A DNA stretch of 23,055 nucleotides, taken from assembly GCA_003427395.1 (NCBI GenBank), contig BFEA01000081.1:807096-830150 (forward strand), in the 5' to 3' direction. Of the stretch, positions 8,264 through 16,017 are shown in pieces (positions within the stretch are counted from its first letter, which is position 1; every line of letters starts with the position of its first letter). Origin of the DNA: Chara braunii (Eukaryota > Streptophyta > Charophyceae > Charales > Characeae). A program made the position numbers and the translations under genes. Under the pieces are notes generated by a model that searched no databases, was not told the origin of the DNA, and worked only from the letters and a program-made list of their open reading frames with translations.

Positions 8264-8664
8264 ACTGTTTATGTGTATCCGTGTGCGTGTGTGTTTGTGT
8301 CTCCGTGTGCCTATGGGGGAACAAACCCAAATGGACATACCACACATACACGCATGGACATGCACATCTTTGCAACAATCTTAGCCCGGGTGCCCACAAT
8401 AATTTATATGCAAACCACAAATGTCTCGGTGAAACTCTGACGAAACATTTTGTCACAGTCCCCCGTTTATTGTCCTCTTCTCTCCCTCTCTGCCTACGAT
8501 TTACCAGACACGCTCTGCTTGACAATATATATTTACAGCACCTTCTCGAAAGGGGGTGAGGCTGCAGACATGGAGTGTTGTAGGAAGAAATCCTCCGAGT
8601 CAACTCGCATGTGCAAAAGTGTGTACCCACATGAGGCACTTGGTACGAAATCGTATTTTGTAAC
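8264..8664. other. GT-rich run, then no supported feature
   Basis: A GTGTGCGTGTGTGTTTGTGT run lies at about 8280-8300, followed by CCGTGTGCC. The rest to 8664 contains no recognised gene or repeat. Confidence 0.5.
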
Positions 8665-8853
8665 ATGATCTTCAAATCACTAGTGGTCAATCAGTTGAAA
8701 CAGGCGGGTTTGTTATGGCTCAATCTGCAGCTGGCATTTCCTACTAAACAGTGGATAGCGGCCCGAAGCCAGCACTCTGATCAGATGTGTGTCATCTGCA
8801 GTGAGAAGGTTGAATCTTTGGCACATCTATGGAGATGGTGCGGTACACAGTGA
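8665..8853 (+). pseudogene. Probable LINE reverse-transcriptase C-terminal zinc knuckle (fragment)
   Basis: The frame from 8665 to the stop at 8851-8853 ends in CVICSEKVESLAHLWRWC, giving C-x2-C-x8-H-x4-C with the ES..HL pattern. That is the form of the zinc-binding segment found after the reverse-transcriptase domain of non-LTR retrotransposons (zf-RVT type). The preceding residues (WLNLQLAFPTKQWIAARSQH) fit the poorly conserved stretch before it. A stop lies just upstream at 8632-8634, and no RT catalytic core with a YADD-like motif is visible anywhere in the window. It would be a 5'-truncated, decayed element. The Met at 8665 is simply the first in the frame. A chance CCHC pattern is possible. 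Confidence 0.4.
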
Positions 8854-9120
8854 TGCTTTTGGGACTGGTGGCACTGCAGGTAGGCCACCGGGCCCCATTC
8901 CGGGAAGTGCAAAACTGGCAGAGTTGCTTGTTGGTGGGTCATGTTGTAGTGGGTCTGGATGTTCCATAGAGGAGGAAACTTTAAGGGCGATTGACACCTT
9001 TCGAGTGGCTTTCTTAGCAGCGGCCTGGGCTCTAAGGGCACAGGCGCTGTTGGAGAACAAGTCGGTATCTCACCTCGAGCTACGGGCGGTGGCCATGGCA
9101 GGGGTGGAAGCTCTTCCTGC
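8854..9120 (+). pseudogene. Possible continuation of the LINE remnant in a second frame
   Basis: Directly after the zinc-knuckle stop, the +2 frame (open from 8789 to 9634) reads FRVAFLAAAWALRAQALLEN at about 8999-9058, then KSVSH. In plant LINEs the zinc knuckle is followed, some tens of residues later, by a Trp-rich segment of the kind LAALW-xIW-xxRN. The position and spacing fit, so a frameshift near 8850 is the simplest explanation. Beyond about residue 110 the frame becomes Gly/Arg-rich low complexity with no family resemblance. I do not consider the 281-codon frame an intact gene. Confidence 0.33.
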
Positions 9121-9580
9121 AGACATTGAAGAACCCTGGAGATGCGGTGGAGGTGGAAGAGGGGGTGGGGGTGTGGAAATGGAAGTTGATGCTCCAGGTG
9201 GACCAGTGCTCCAAAGAGAGAGGAGTCCGAAGAAGACTGCCGGCACCAGGGGTCTGTGGAGGGCGAGAATGAAATCTCAGGCGAGGTGGGCTCGGGCCCC
9301 GCATGGGCAGGGACTGTGGAAGGAACAAGGGTTGTGGAGCAGCGGAGTGATGTCTCAAAGGACGCTGAGTTGGGCCCGGCGGCAATGGAGACAGCAGAAG
9401 ATAGCTGGGAGAGTTTGGAAGTCACGGCAACAGACAATGAGCAGAGGACAATTGCACCTTAGGGGTGCGCTGGCACTTGCTCTGGGGCGTCTCTTTGCTA
9501 TATTTGTGGTTTCATCTTCACTTGTGGGTACTATTGTATGTTATATTAGACCTAGCAAGTGGCATAACTCTATAGTCACT

Positions 9581-9768
9581 GTGCAGCCTTTCACACTGGA
9601 TGGGCTGAAGGCGGCAGTAATAGGGTTGATATAATTTTTTGTGGGCTGGGTGTACATCGTCAGTACGAGTCTTTGTGCTTTGTTTTTGGTCTTGCTTCAA
9701 GATGTTTGCAGAGTCTTGCCCGAACACTAACAGTATTAGGCTGTGTATGGTTGCCACCGTAATGTTTA
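9581..9768 (+). repeat. 0.2-0.3-kb repeat, copy 1, possibly a LINE 3' tail
   Basis: This segment matches 9981-10277 through GTGCAGCCTTTCAC, CTGGATGGG(C/T)TGAAGG, GCAGTAAT(A/G)GGGT, GTCAGTACGA, GTCTTGCTT, (A/G)TTAGGCT and a GCCACCGTAATGTTT / GCCACACTAACGTTT end. It lies directly after the possible LINE C-terminus, so it may be that element's 3' untranslated region. Its last bases abut the TTAA element. Confidence 0.7.
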
Positions 9769-9769
9769 A

Positions 9770-9960
9770 ACCACCAGTACCTTTCTCAGCTATCAATGGC
9801 GAGCCTAAATTTGAACTGGGCGCCAAAAAAAAAACGAACCAACGCGCGCTCGAATCTGGTTGGCGCCTCCAGCCATTTCGGACCGGTAGTGCCAAGGCTG
9901 CCCGCAGCCCGTGTTAACTGGCACGCATTTCTTTTTGAAATGGGGAAAGGTACTGGTGGT
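9770..9960. mobile_element. 191-bp miniature element with 16-bp perfect TIRs and TTAA duplication
   Basis: ACCACCAGTACCTTTC (9770-9785) and its exact reverse complement GAAAGGTACTGGTGGT (9945-9960) form the ends. The base sets immediately outside are TTAA (9766-9769) and TTAA (9961-9964). A TTAA target duplication is the signature of piggyBac-type transposases. The termini do not start with the CCC/CCY usual in that superfamily, so the class is open. Inside are GGCGCCAA/TTGGCGCC (9819-9867), GGCTGC-cc-GCAGCC and GTGCC/GGCAC inverted repeats, so the element can fold extensively. No coding capacity. It sits at the end of repeat copy 1; copy 2 lacks it. Confidence 0.75.
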
Positions 9961-9980
9961 TTAAGTAGCAGTGTTCTGCC

Positions 9981-10277
9981 GTGCAGCCTTTCACCTGGAT
10001 GGGTTGAAGGCTGCAGTAATGGGGTCCATATATTCTCTTTACGTGAGTTAATTGTGCATCATCAGTACGAGTTGCACCCTACTTTGCATGTTGTATATAG
10101 TTGTGGGGAATGGGGTCAATATATAGTATATACTCTCTGTGTGAGTTAGTTCTGCATTGTCAGTACGAATCTACTCCCTGTTGTACTTTGCTACAAGTCT
10201 TGCTTGTAGACAAATAGTGAGCCTTGTCCGGAAATTGGTCGTGTTAGGCTATACATAGCCGCCACACTAACGTTTAT
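9981..10277 (+). repeat. 0.2-0.3-kb repeat, copy 2
   Basis: This is the partner of 9581-9768, 400 bp downstream in the same orientation. It is longer because an internal segment is duplicated: AATGGGGTC(C/A)ATATAT..GTGAGTTA..CAGTACGA occurs at about 10019-10070 and 10109-10170. It ends at GCCACACTAACGTTTATG with no element inserted. Confidence 0.7.
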
Positions 10278-10500
10278 GATAAATTGCAGGGTCATCCTGG
10301 ATGCAATTTTAGCAACAAAAACAGATTGGTGCGGTGGCGCTGGACAGTCCTTTCTGTTCTTTAGTTTTATGACGCTCCAGCCTCGCTGCTAGGATCTTAG
10401 CCTTCTTATATAATGCAAGAGGATATACATTCTTGTGGTTGGTGAGGGTGGGCTGCTAAGAACTTGAAGAGGTTAGACTGCATGTACTCTAGCTGATGCG
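10278..10500. other. No supported feature
   Basis: No coding signal, RNA gene or repeat recognised. Confidence 0.5.
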
Positions 10501-10514
10501 GCCCCACTGGCTAA

Positions 10515-10660
10515 AGGAGGGGTGGGAGATTACAGGATAAGGGGATAAAGGATGAACGAGTGGATTATGACTAGGGAAGAGTAGCGGGGGAAGGGGATGG
10601 GGAAAGGGGGGTTTGGGAACAAGGGGGTGGAGGAAAGGATGGGGGGGGGGAGGGACTCAT
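10515..10660 (+). repeat. Purine- and G-rich tract with G-quadruplex potential
   Basis: Many GG, GGG and longer G-runs occur, with long runs in GATGGGGAAAGGGGGG and GGATGGGGGGGGGGAGGG. Four or more G-tracts lie within 30 bases at several places, enough for quadruplex formation in principle. Open frames through it are Gly/Arg-rich artefacts. Confidence 0.7.
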
Positions 10661-11083
10661 ATGACCATGGACAAGCTAGAGGATGGAGGACCGGCACAGG
10701 TCAGGGATTGTGCGAGTGTACAAATCATAGAAGGATGGTGAGGGGTATAGTTGTGTGGGGGTTCTCTATGGGGGTAGAGAGGCTGCAAGAGAAGCCCCTA
10801 GCCTATGGTCAGTCTGGACGAGAGGGAGGAGCAACAAGGTGTGATGACCGCCTTTAGTCGTCTTCCCCCTAGTCCAGACGGTAACTCGAGTTCGACCTTC
10901 ACCAGTGTCTGCGACCTGTGGGTCAAGTGCCTGCTTGGCCTGTTACCCCCTGCCTCTATCTATCGTTTCTATTTCTTTTATGTTTCGCAAACCTTGTTTG
11001 CCCATGCTTGTCAGTGATAAGTAACCGGACTGGTGCAGCAAACAAGGGGCTTACGTTTGGCAAAAAAAAAGAAAAACATATTC
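10661..11083. other. No supported feature
   Basis: Pyrimidine-rich sequence near 10860-11000 and an A-run at 11062-11070 lead to the hAT target site. No gene or RNA recognised. Confidence 0.5.
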
Positions 11084-11091
11084 CCCGCAAG
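11084..11091 (+). repeat. 8-bp target-site duplication of hAT element, left (CCCGCAAG)
   Basis: This is identical to 11861-11868 and directly abuts the CAGGG terminus at 11092. Confidence 0.85.
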
Positions 11092-11103
11092 CAGGGTCAC
11101 CAG

Positions 11104-11147
11104 CCCGTACGTACGGAGGTCCCCGGGCAGACCTCCGTACGTACGGG
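11104..11147. repeat. Perfect 18-bp-stem hairpin in the hAT left end
   Basis: CCCGTACGTACGGAGGTC (11104-11121) pairs fully with 11130-11147 across an 8-nt loop (CCCGGGCA). Each arm also contains the palindrome GTACGTAC. It begins two bases inside the TIR. Confidence 0.95.
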
Positions 11148-11206
11148 CGTTCGGGGTCCCGTACGGGGTCCGAACCCGACGACGTTCGGGCCCCGCCAAA
11201 AATTAT

Positions 11207-11553
11207 TTCGGGGCCTAAAAATAATTATTTTTTTCTGAATTTTGTTTTGTGAGTTCTCAATGACATGAGGTACATGCCTGTAAATGTTCCAGTTGCTTGA
11301 CTGAGCCAAATAAGAATTAAAAATCGCCAAAGATGGCGGTGTCAAAACGTGCTCGCCCACGTATTTTTTTCACTTTTTACTTTTTGTTTTCACTTTAGTT
11401 CGGGGTCTAAACAATTTTATTATTTTTTGAAACTTTTTTAGTGGGTTTCGTATTATGTGAAGTACACATCTGAATATTTTCAGGGCATTTAGCTATGCCC
11501 CAAAAAAATGAAAAATCGCCAAAGATGGCGGTGTCGAAAACATGCTCGCGCAC
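11207..11553 (+). repeat. Two-copy internal repeat of the hAT element, period about 192 bp
   Basis: Units starting near 11207 (TTCGGGGCCTAAAAATAATT) and 11399 (TTCGGGGTCTAAACAATTTT) both run through a T-rich block and a TGAGTT/TGGGTT..ATGA-GTACA block. Both then reach AAAAATCGCCAAAGATGGCG followed by GTGTC and TGCTCGC. The last block contains a CGCCA-AAGA-TGGCG hairpin (11321 and 11514 onward). The second unit additionally carries GGGCAT/ATGCCC. Confidence 0.75.
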
Positions 11554-11697
11554 TCAATTTAATTCTCTTTTTATTTTTATTTATTTTTATTATTAGTATT
11601 TGTTTTCCGTATTTTATTTTTATTTCAGATTTGGTAAGGAATTCGGATGTAATGCTTAGGCAAATCTTGTTTAATATATTTTTCTCCATAGCATATC

Positions 11698-11781
11698 NNN
11701 NNNNNNNNNNNNNNNNNNNNNNNNNNNNNNNNNNNNNNNNNNNNNNNNNNNNNNNNNNNNNNNNNNNNNNNNNNNNNNNNN
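11698..11781. other. Assembly gap (84 N)
   Basis: This is a run of undetermined bases inside the hAT element. True length and content are unknown, and a peptide read across it is meaningless. Confidence 1.
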
Positions 11782-11860
11782 CGAACGCATCCTCAAGGGG
11801 TCCATACGTTCGGGCGTTCGGGTTCGGGCGTTCAGCTCGTCCCGAACGCCGGTTACCCTG

Positions 11861-11868
11861 CCCGCAAG
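11861..11868 (+). repeat. 8-bp target-site duplication of hAT element, right (CCCGCAAG)
   Basis: This is a perfect match to 11084-11091 and directly follows the inverted terminus GGTTACCCTG. Confidence 0.85.
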
Positions 11869-12719
11869 TAATTATGGAAAGGTTTCGACAATGTTCAAAT
11901 TTTTTGAAATTAGGTTTCAAGTTTCAACGGTTTGAAATCGCTAAAAATGTTGAATGTCCACCTTTTGGATAAATGCTAAACTTTCTAAAAATTTTGAACT
12001 GGTGAAAATGTCGGATATTGTGAATATCCCTTATTAAGATAAACATGAACATTTTGAAAATTATGAATTTTCAAAGATCTTTGCATTCATACCGACGTTT
12101 GAAATTTTAAAAAGTTAAAAATAGTAAAGATGCTAAAAATTTTGAGCAGCTCCTCCTTAAGTGTTCAAATGCATATTAACGCTGGAGATTCTCACAATTT
12201 TGAAGTGGTGAAGATAAAAAAAGTTTTGAACCCCTTCCCCCTTTCCTTAGTTTTGTTATTTTTAATGAGGGGAACCTTATAATTTTCTGCACCCTCACGA
12301 TTTCATAATTATCACTCATAGTTTAATGCATATTATAATTCAAGATTCAGAAAATTTTGAAGTGGTAAGAATTAAATCGTCCTTACCTATTCTCCTATGC
12401 TTTATTTTTTTAGTGGTTAGCATGTGTTGAAAATTTCAGCACCGCTATAGATGTTGAATATTATTAGACCCATAAACCTTTTTTCCTTCAATTTGAAATA
12501 AATTTATGACATATCGAGAAATCCCATAAGAAAATAATTTGTAGGTGTACGACAAACACATTCGATAACGAAAGGTTGGAAAAAACTATGATGAACTGTA
12601 AAAAAAAATTATATACTTTCGACATGGTTTGCGACGAAACGAAGTCACACACATTAGTATAATACAAAAAAACACAAAATTGGCGGCAGATATTTTCGCT
12701 AGACTTACACCGAAATAAT
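11869..12719. other. AT-rich, no supported feature
   Basis: The stretch is dominated by AAAATTTTGAA-type words, with repeated (A/G)AAAATTTTGAA(C/G/A)-like strings near 11985, 12050, 12120, 12200 and 12350. These look like a very degenerate AT-rich simple repeat. No coding signal. Confidence 0.5.
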
Positions 12720-13035
12720 AAGAGGTTAAACCATATGGTGAATCTCCTTATAATGCTTTAAGGTTGTCACTAACTTCAAACTTTTACGAAAATTGGCAAA
12801 CAAAGTGAACCATCCGACATAACATGAATAGTTACAAAGATTGTAGGTTCATGTTACCATTAAGAACTATCAAGCCAGAAGATGAATGTTTATCACGATC
12901 GAAAGTCATAAAGACACAAACATTTCAAATATAACGGTTTCCCTGATAGTGTTGCGAGTAATCTATACAAACAGTCACTCACTATTTTGCAAAACTTAAA
13001 TGTACTAGATTTTGGTACTTAGATAAATACAAAAT
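12720..13035 (+). mobile_element. Dispersed repeat family, copy 3 (internally deleted)
   Basis: Blocks in the same order as copy 2 are AGGTTAAACC..CTTATAATGCTTT, CAAAGTGAACCATCCGACAT, AGATTGTAGGTTCATG, CAAGCCAGAAGATGAATGTT and CCCTGATAGTGTTGCGAG, then ATACAAACAGTCACTCACTA and a TAGATTTTGG tail. The middle of copy 2 (about 7690-7900) is missing. Divergence is higher than between copies 1 and 2, and the copy lies in a very AT-rich neighbourhood. Confidence 0.5.
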
Positions 13036-13667
13036 TCCCAGAATTAAATAATTATTCTATAGTAAAATTACATTCTAAATTTTAAATTTTCATTCCATCT
13101 TAAAAAATGTCATTCCAATTTTAAAATTTTTCGTCTTACTTTAAAACTTGTCTTCCAAGAATGGGGTATCCCGTCTTATTTGAACTGCATGCTAGAGATG
13201 GAATGAAAGTCTGGATGAATTCATGAAATATTTTAAATTAGACTATCATTCTAAGTAAGGATTTTCAGTCATAAATAGGTTAATACAATTTAAATTAGAA
13301 GATATTTGTTGTAGTAGAATAAAATTTTAATGAAAAATTTTTATTAACTCGTTCACACTTTCATTCCATCTTGAACGAATAGATGTAGTTGGAAGGGAAA
13401 ACTCATATTTAGACGGGAACTTATCAAATAAAACTGGAAATTTTAGAATTGGACGAACATTGCATATGATAATTTATAAATATATGAAGGATTTTTTTTT
13501 TATGGAATGTTTTTTCAACTTTCATTTCTCGTGGGAATTTTTTTGTTATACGAGAAAATGCTACATAATAAAACAAACAGACAAAACTAAAAAACAAAAG
13601 AGTAACTGCATGAATAAACTTATAGATGTATGTATGTTTATGTCATTCATGGAGGAAATGGGGGATA
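13036..13667. other. AT-rich, with weak CATTCCA repeats; no gene
   Basis: At about 13070-13160, 25-28-bp segments of the type CATTCCA(T/A)(C/T)TTAAAA recur three or four times imperfectly, and a relative occurs near 13362. The rest is AT-rich without a recognised feature. Confidence 0.5.
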
Positions 13668-14092
13668 CGGTGTCGAGCGCATGGTCCCCGCGGAAGGGAC
13701 CTTCCCGCCCACGTCATGCATGGTTGGCAAATTTTTGAGTCACATCACATAAGGGGAAGCAGTGGAGCCGCTCCGGTCGAGTGCGACAGTTAGACCTCCA
13801 TCGAGTCCCTACAACACGATAGGGTCCCGTGAGGTACAACTTACCTCCACTCGGTGGAGTTGTGACCATCCTTTGGGTGGGTGTATCCCCGCTGAGCTAC
13901 TGAACCACGTGCGGAAGCTTTTACGTGCAATCACGAAGGTGGTCCAACCGATGGCGTTTCTCGTACGCTGTAGCATAGGGGGTACGAGCGGTCCATACCA
14001 AGCTCGGGCCCGCACACGAACCTTCGTGCGGGGCGCTGATCTCCCATGCGCATTTCTGCGACGGTCGACTAGGACATCATAACTTAACCACG
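13668..14092. repeat. Palindrome-rich dispersed repeat, copy A
   Basis: The segment aligns end to end with 18206-18678. Shared blocks are CGGTGTC(G/A)AGCGCAT, CCCG-CCA(C/T)GTCA, a (G/C)TACAACTTACCT / GCACAACTTACCT block, CCG(C/A)-GAGCTACTGA, CCACGTGCG, CGCTGTAG(C/T)ATA and GGGCGCTGATCTCC, with a final ACTAGGA. It is full of stems: GGTCCC/GGGACC (13684 onward), CCCTA/TAGGG (13807-13824), CTCCAC-TCG-GTGGAG (13845-13859), CTCGTAC/GTACGAG (about 13960-13989) and CCCGC..ACGAA-cc-TTCGT-GCGGG (14009-14032). On the minus strand 13899-13889 reads TAGCTCAGCGG, which fits a Pol III A-box. Element class unknown; weak similarity continues to about 14240. Confidence 0.6.
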
Positions 14093-14300
14093 CGTCACAG
14101 AACAAAAATATTGTTACTACTAACTTAAACATGTATATATGCCTAGTCTTATTGTCAAACGTTCTGATTGTGTAAAAAAAATGCACGCGCAAGGGAGTTT
14201 ATAACACCTAGTCATATGTACTCACTCAATCGATTGTCATGGCGACGCTTCATGCGCTAACCACAATCGCACAACCTCTTATGGGTTTCGGGGTTGCGCA
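14093..14300. other. No separate feature
   Basis: Weak similarity to 18680-18780 (ATTATAACA.., AATCGA(T/C)TGT) suggests copies A and B extend a little further. Otherwise nothing is recognised. Confidence 0.4.
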
Positions 14301-14301
14301 T

Positions 14302-14696
14302 GACACTCAAGTGTCGAAAGCGAAATATCGTGAAGGGACCCTCCTTCACGATATTGAATAGTTGAAGGATAGGTCGTTCATCCCTTGTGGCGCCCCTGAC
14401 TTTTATACAGTGGGTGACGATAAGCAAGGGGTGTAGGTTCGGCTCATAGGGGAAACTCTTTTGTGTTGGACCAGAACTTGGGATGTTTTGCACAAGGACC
14501 TCGAATTTCAAACTCACGACCAACTTCCGATCAGTAATCTAAAAAATCAAAGTCATTCGAGATGGCGTTCGCTCGTTTATCTCCCGCGGAAAGATGAGGG
14601 AAGGTAGTCGGGGGTTAGCGAGCAGATCGCTATACCCGAGCTGAGTCTTAATCTGGTTGACAGTCGAGCGTAAGCGCTAAACCTTACGCTCGACTG
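14302..14696. repeat. Four strong hairpins in 400 bp
   Basis: GACACT-CA-AGTGTC lies at 14302-14315. AATATCGTGAAGG pairs with CCTTCACGATATT across a 6-nt loop (14324-14355, 13-bp perfect stem). A compound stem TCGGG..TAGCGA / TCGCTA..CCCGA lies at about 14609-14640. CAGTCGAGCGTAAG pairs with CTTACGCTCGACTG across an 8-nt loop (14661-14696, 14-bp perfect stem). The stems are unrelated in sequence. The last is followed 14 bases later by CTAG. Confidence 0.8.
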
Positions 14697-14736
14697 CTCC
14701 TGTCTTTTTGCTAGATACAAGCGGTAAGAGAAAGTG

Positions 14737-14758
14737 AAAAAAAAAAAAAAAAAAAAAA
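14737..14758 (+). repeat. Poly-A tract (22 A)
   Basis: An uninterrupted A-run follows GAGAAAGTG. No flanking target duplication is evident, so it cannot be assigned as a retroposon tail. Confidence 0.95.
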
Positions 14759-15290
14759 GGAAAAGTCTTGGAGGAATCAGGGAGAACCATTCTCACAACC
14801 ACAGTTGAATCGTGTCCCCCACAGTATGCACTCATTCATTCATATCATTCTCACTCCAGAAGCGAACTCTTGTTCATATACATACATGCACACATGTGAA
14901 GCCCAACGAAAATTCACACGCAAGTGCCACAAACGTGGTCAACCTCTTTGTTCTCAGGTTTATGTCCCTCACTCCTCTTTCCGATCTCCATTCAACAAAG
15001 GCATACCGCCCATTCCAATTCATACAGCTTTTGCATGGTCATTCAAGAGACGTTCCAAGGATATGAATTTCATTTACATGGAGATGTTTTTCGCCTACAG
15101 GGTCACAGAACTAGGGCGTAAGTATCATGGTGGGTAGGAGTTGAGTCGCAAACCGGCCTAGTATCAAATCGATAGCAGAAATTGATAAAGCTCAAAACCC
15201 CTAAAAGTACTTGCAGGTAACGGTAATCTGCGTCACAAAACCAAATCAGGCACTGTCTATCGAGTTTGACTTAACAAAGCTAAAAAATAA
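14759..15290. other. No supported feature
   Basis: Open frames of about 65-110 codons overlap in three frames at 14805-15137, but none has a recognisable motif and codon content is unremarkable. No repeat recognised. Confidence 0.45.
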
Positions 15291-15600
15291 CAAAACTTTT
15301 GACAACACTTTCTCTAGGGAAGTGTGCTTAAAGAATATTTACTAAACAAAATTTAAGAAGAAAACACAAAACTTTAAAACTATCTGAAAATAAACTAAAC
15401 TCTTTGGTTTTAGTATAAATTTCGACATCACTTCCTTTAGCAAGGAAGGCATTCAGAAATCATACTGACTCCAAAGACTAAACTAATTCTAACACAAATG
15501 ACCTCTCAAGATCTTGACTAACTTTGATATTACAGTAGAAATTTCGGCATCATCTCTCCTAAAGGAAGAAGGCTCCCGGAATTTGTACTAACTTATAGGC
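15290..15600 (+). repeat. Three degenerate copies of an about 124-bp repeat carrying a hairpin
   Basis: Units centre near 15300, 15420 and 15540. Each has a (T/C)G(A/G)CA(A/T)CA core leading into a short stem-loop. The stems are ACACTT/AAGTGT (15305-15325) in unit 1, CTTCCTT-TAGC-AAGGAAG (15431-15448) in unit 2, and TCCT-AA-AGGA near 15560 in unit 3. Units 2 and 3 share AGAAATTTCGGCATCA-type sequence. The stem is retained although its bases differ. Confidence 0.55.
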
Positions 15601-16017
15601 TAGCCAAGATCTTACCAAAGCAATTATGCATGAAGAGACAATGTTAAAAAAGTAGACAACTACCTATCTATCGCTCGACCACAAGGCAAACACTAACAGA
15701 CTACCTTACTAAGCAGAAACAGACAGAGTTGTTAACAAAAGACAAGGCATTGCCAGCAAGCATAACATGTGAACATCAACTCATTCATCCCTCAAACCAC
15801 TAGTTCGTTCATCCAAAGTTTTCATCTTCTGCCTTGTCTTTGTCAACCCTTTTTGCCTTTCCTAAACATAAGTCTTATATCTTATACCTTAGTTAATTTT
15901 AACTTTCCAAAGTTGTTCTTGGTCAAAACTCATGCAAATCATTAAGACAACCGTCTGGACTTTTTCAAAAGGAGAAGAGTCTGACGTCTATCAACAAGCA
16001 AAACAGACTGACTTAGT
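15601..16017. other. No supported feature except a faint pre-array copy
   Basis: Near 15950-16017, GTCTGGACTT..TCTGACG..AGTAAAGCGTTCGGAT resembles a much-decayed unit of the 66-bp array that follows. The rest is unassigned. Confidence 0.45.

Larger units (their letters stand above)
11092..11860. mobile_element. Non-autonomous hAT-superfamily element (spans the assembly gap)
   Basis: The left end CAGGGTCACC (11092-11101) and right end GGTTACCCTG (11851-11860) are inverted repeats with one mismatch. A perfect 8-bp duplication, CCCGCAAG, lies directly outside both. CAGGG-type termini with 8-bp target duplications define the hAT superfamily. Next to each TIR is a hairpin: 18-bp perfect at the left (11104-11121 with 11130-11147) and GGCGTTC/GAACGCC at the right (11824-11830 with 11844-11850). 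Subterminal sequence on both sides is dense in CGTTCGGG or its complement, the arrangement expected of transposase-binding repeats. The interior is AT-rich, holds two copies of a 192-bp unit and shows no transposase. True length is unknown because 11698-11781 is gap. A second copy starts at 22957. Confidence 0.85.

Noticed and set aside
8789-9634. 281-codon open frame, the longest in the window, as a host gene
   Set aside because: Its start overlaps the zinc-knuckle frame, and its middle is Gly/Arg-rich low complexity. A 218-codon frame is open on the opposite strand over the same bases, and its 3' part runs into the repeat at 9581. Only a short segment resembles LINE C-terminal sequence.
11489-11972. 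Open frames spanning 11698-11781
   Set aside because: They read through the run of N and through hAT end sequence.
13889-13899. tRNA gene or SINE head on the minus strand
   Set aside because: Only the A-box matches well. The B-box position (about 45 nt on) is poor, no acceptor stem or cloverleaf forms, and the motif sits about 190 nt inside the repeat.
14661-14720. Helitron 3' terminus (hairpin then CTAG)
   Set aside because: The layout fits loosely, but the next base is A where a T is expected, and no matching TC start or second copy is visible.
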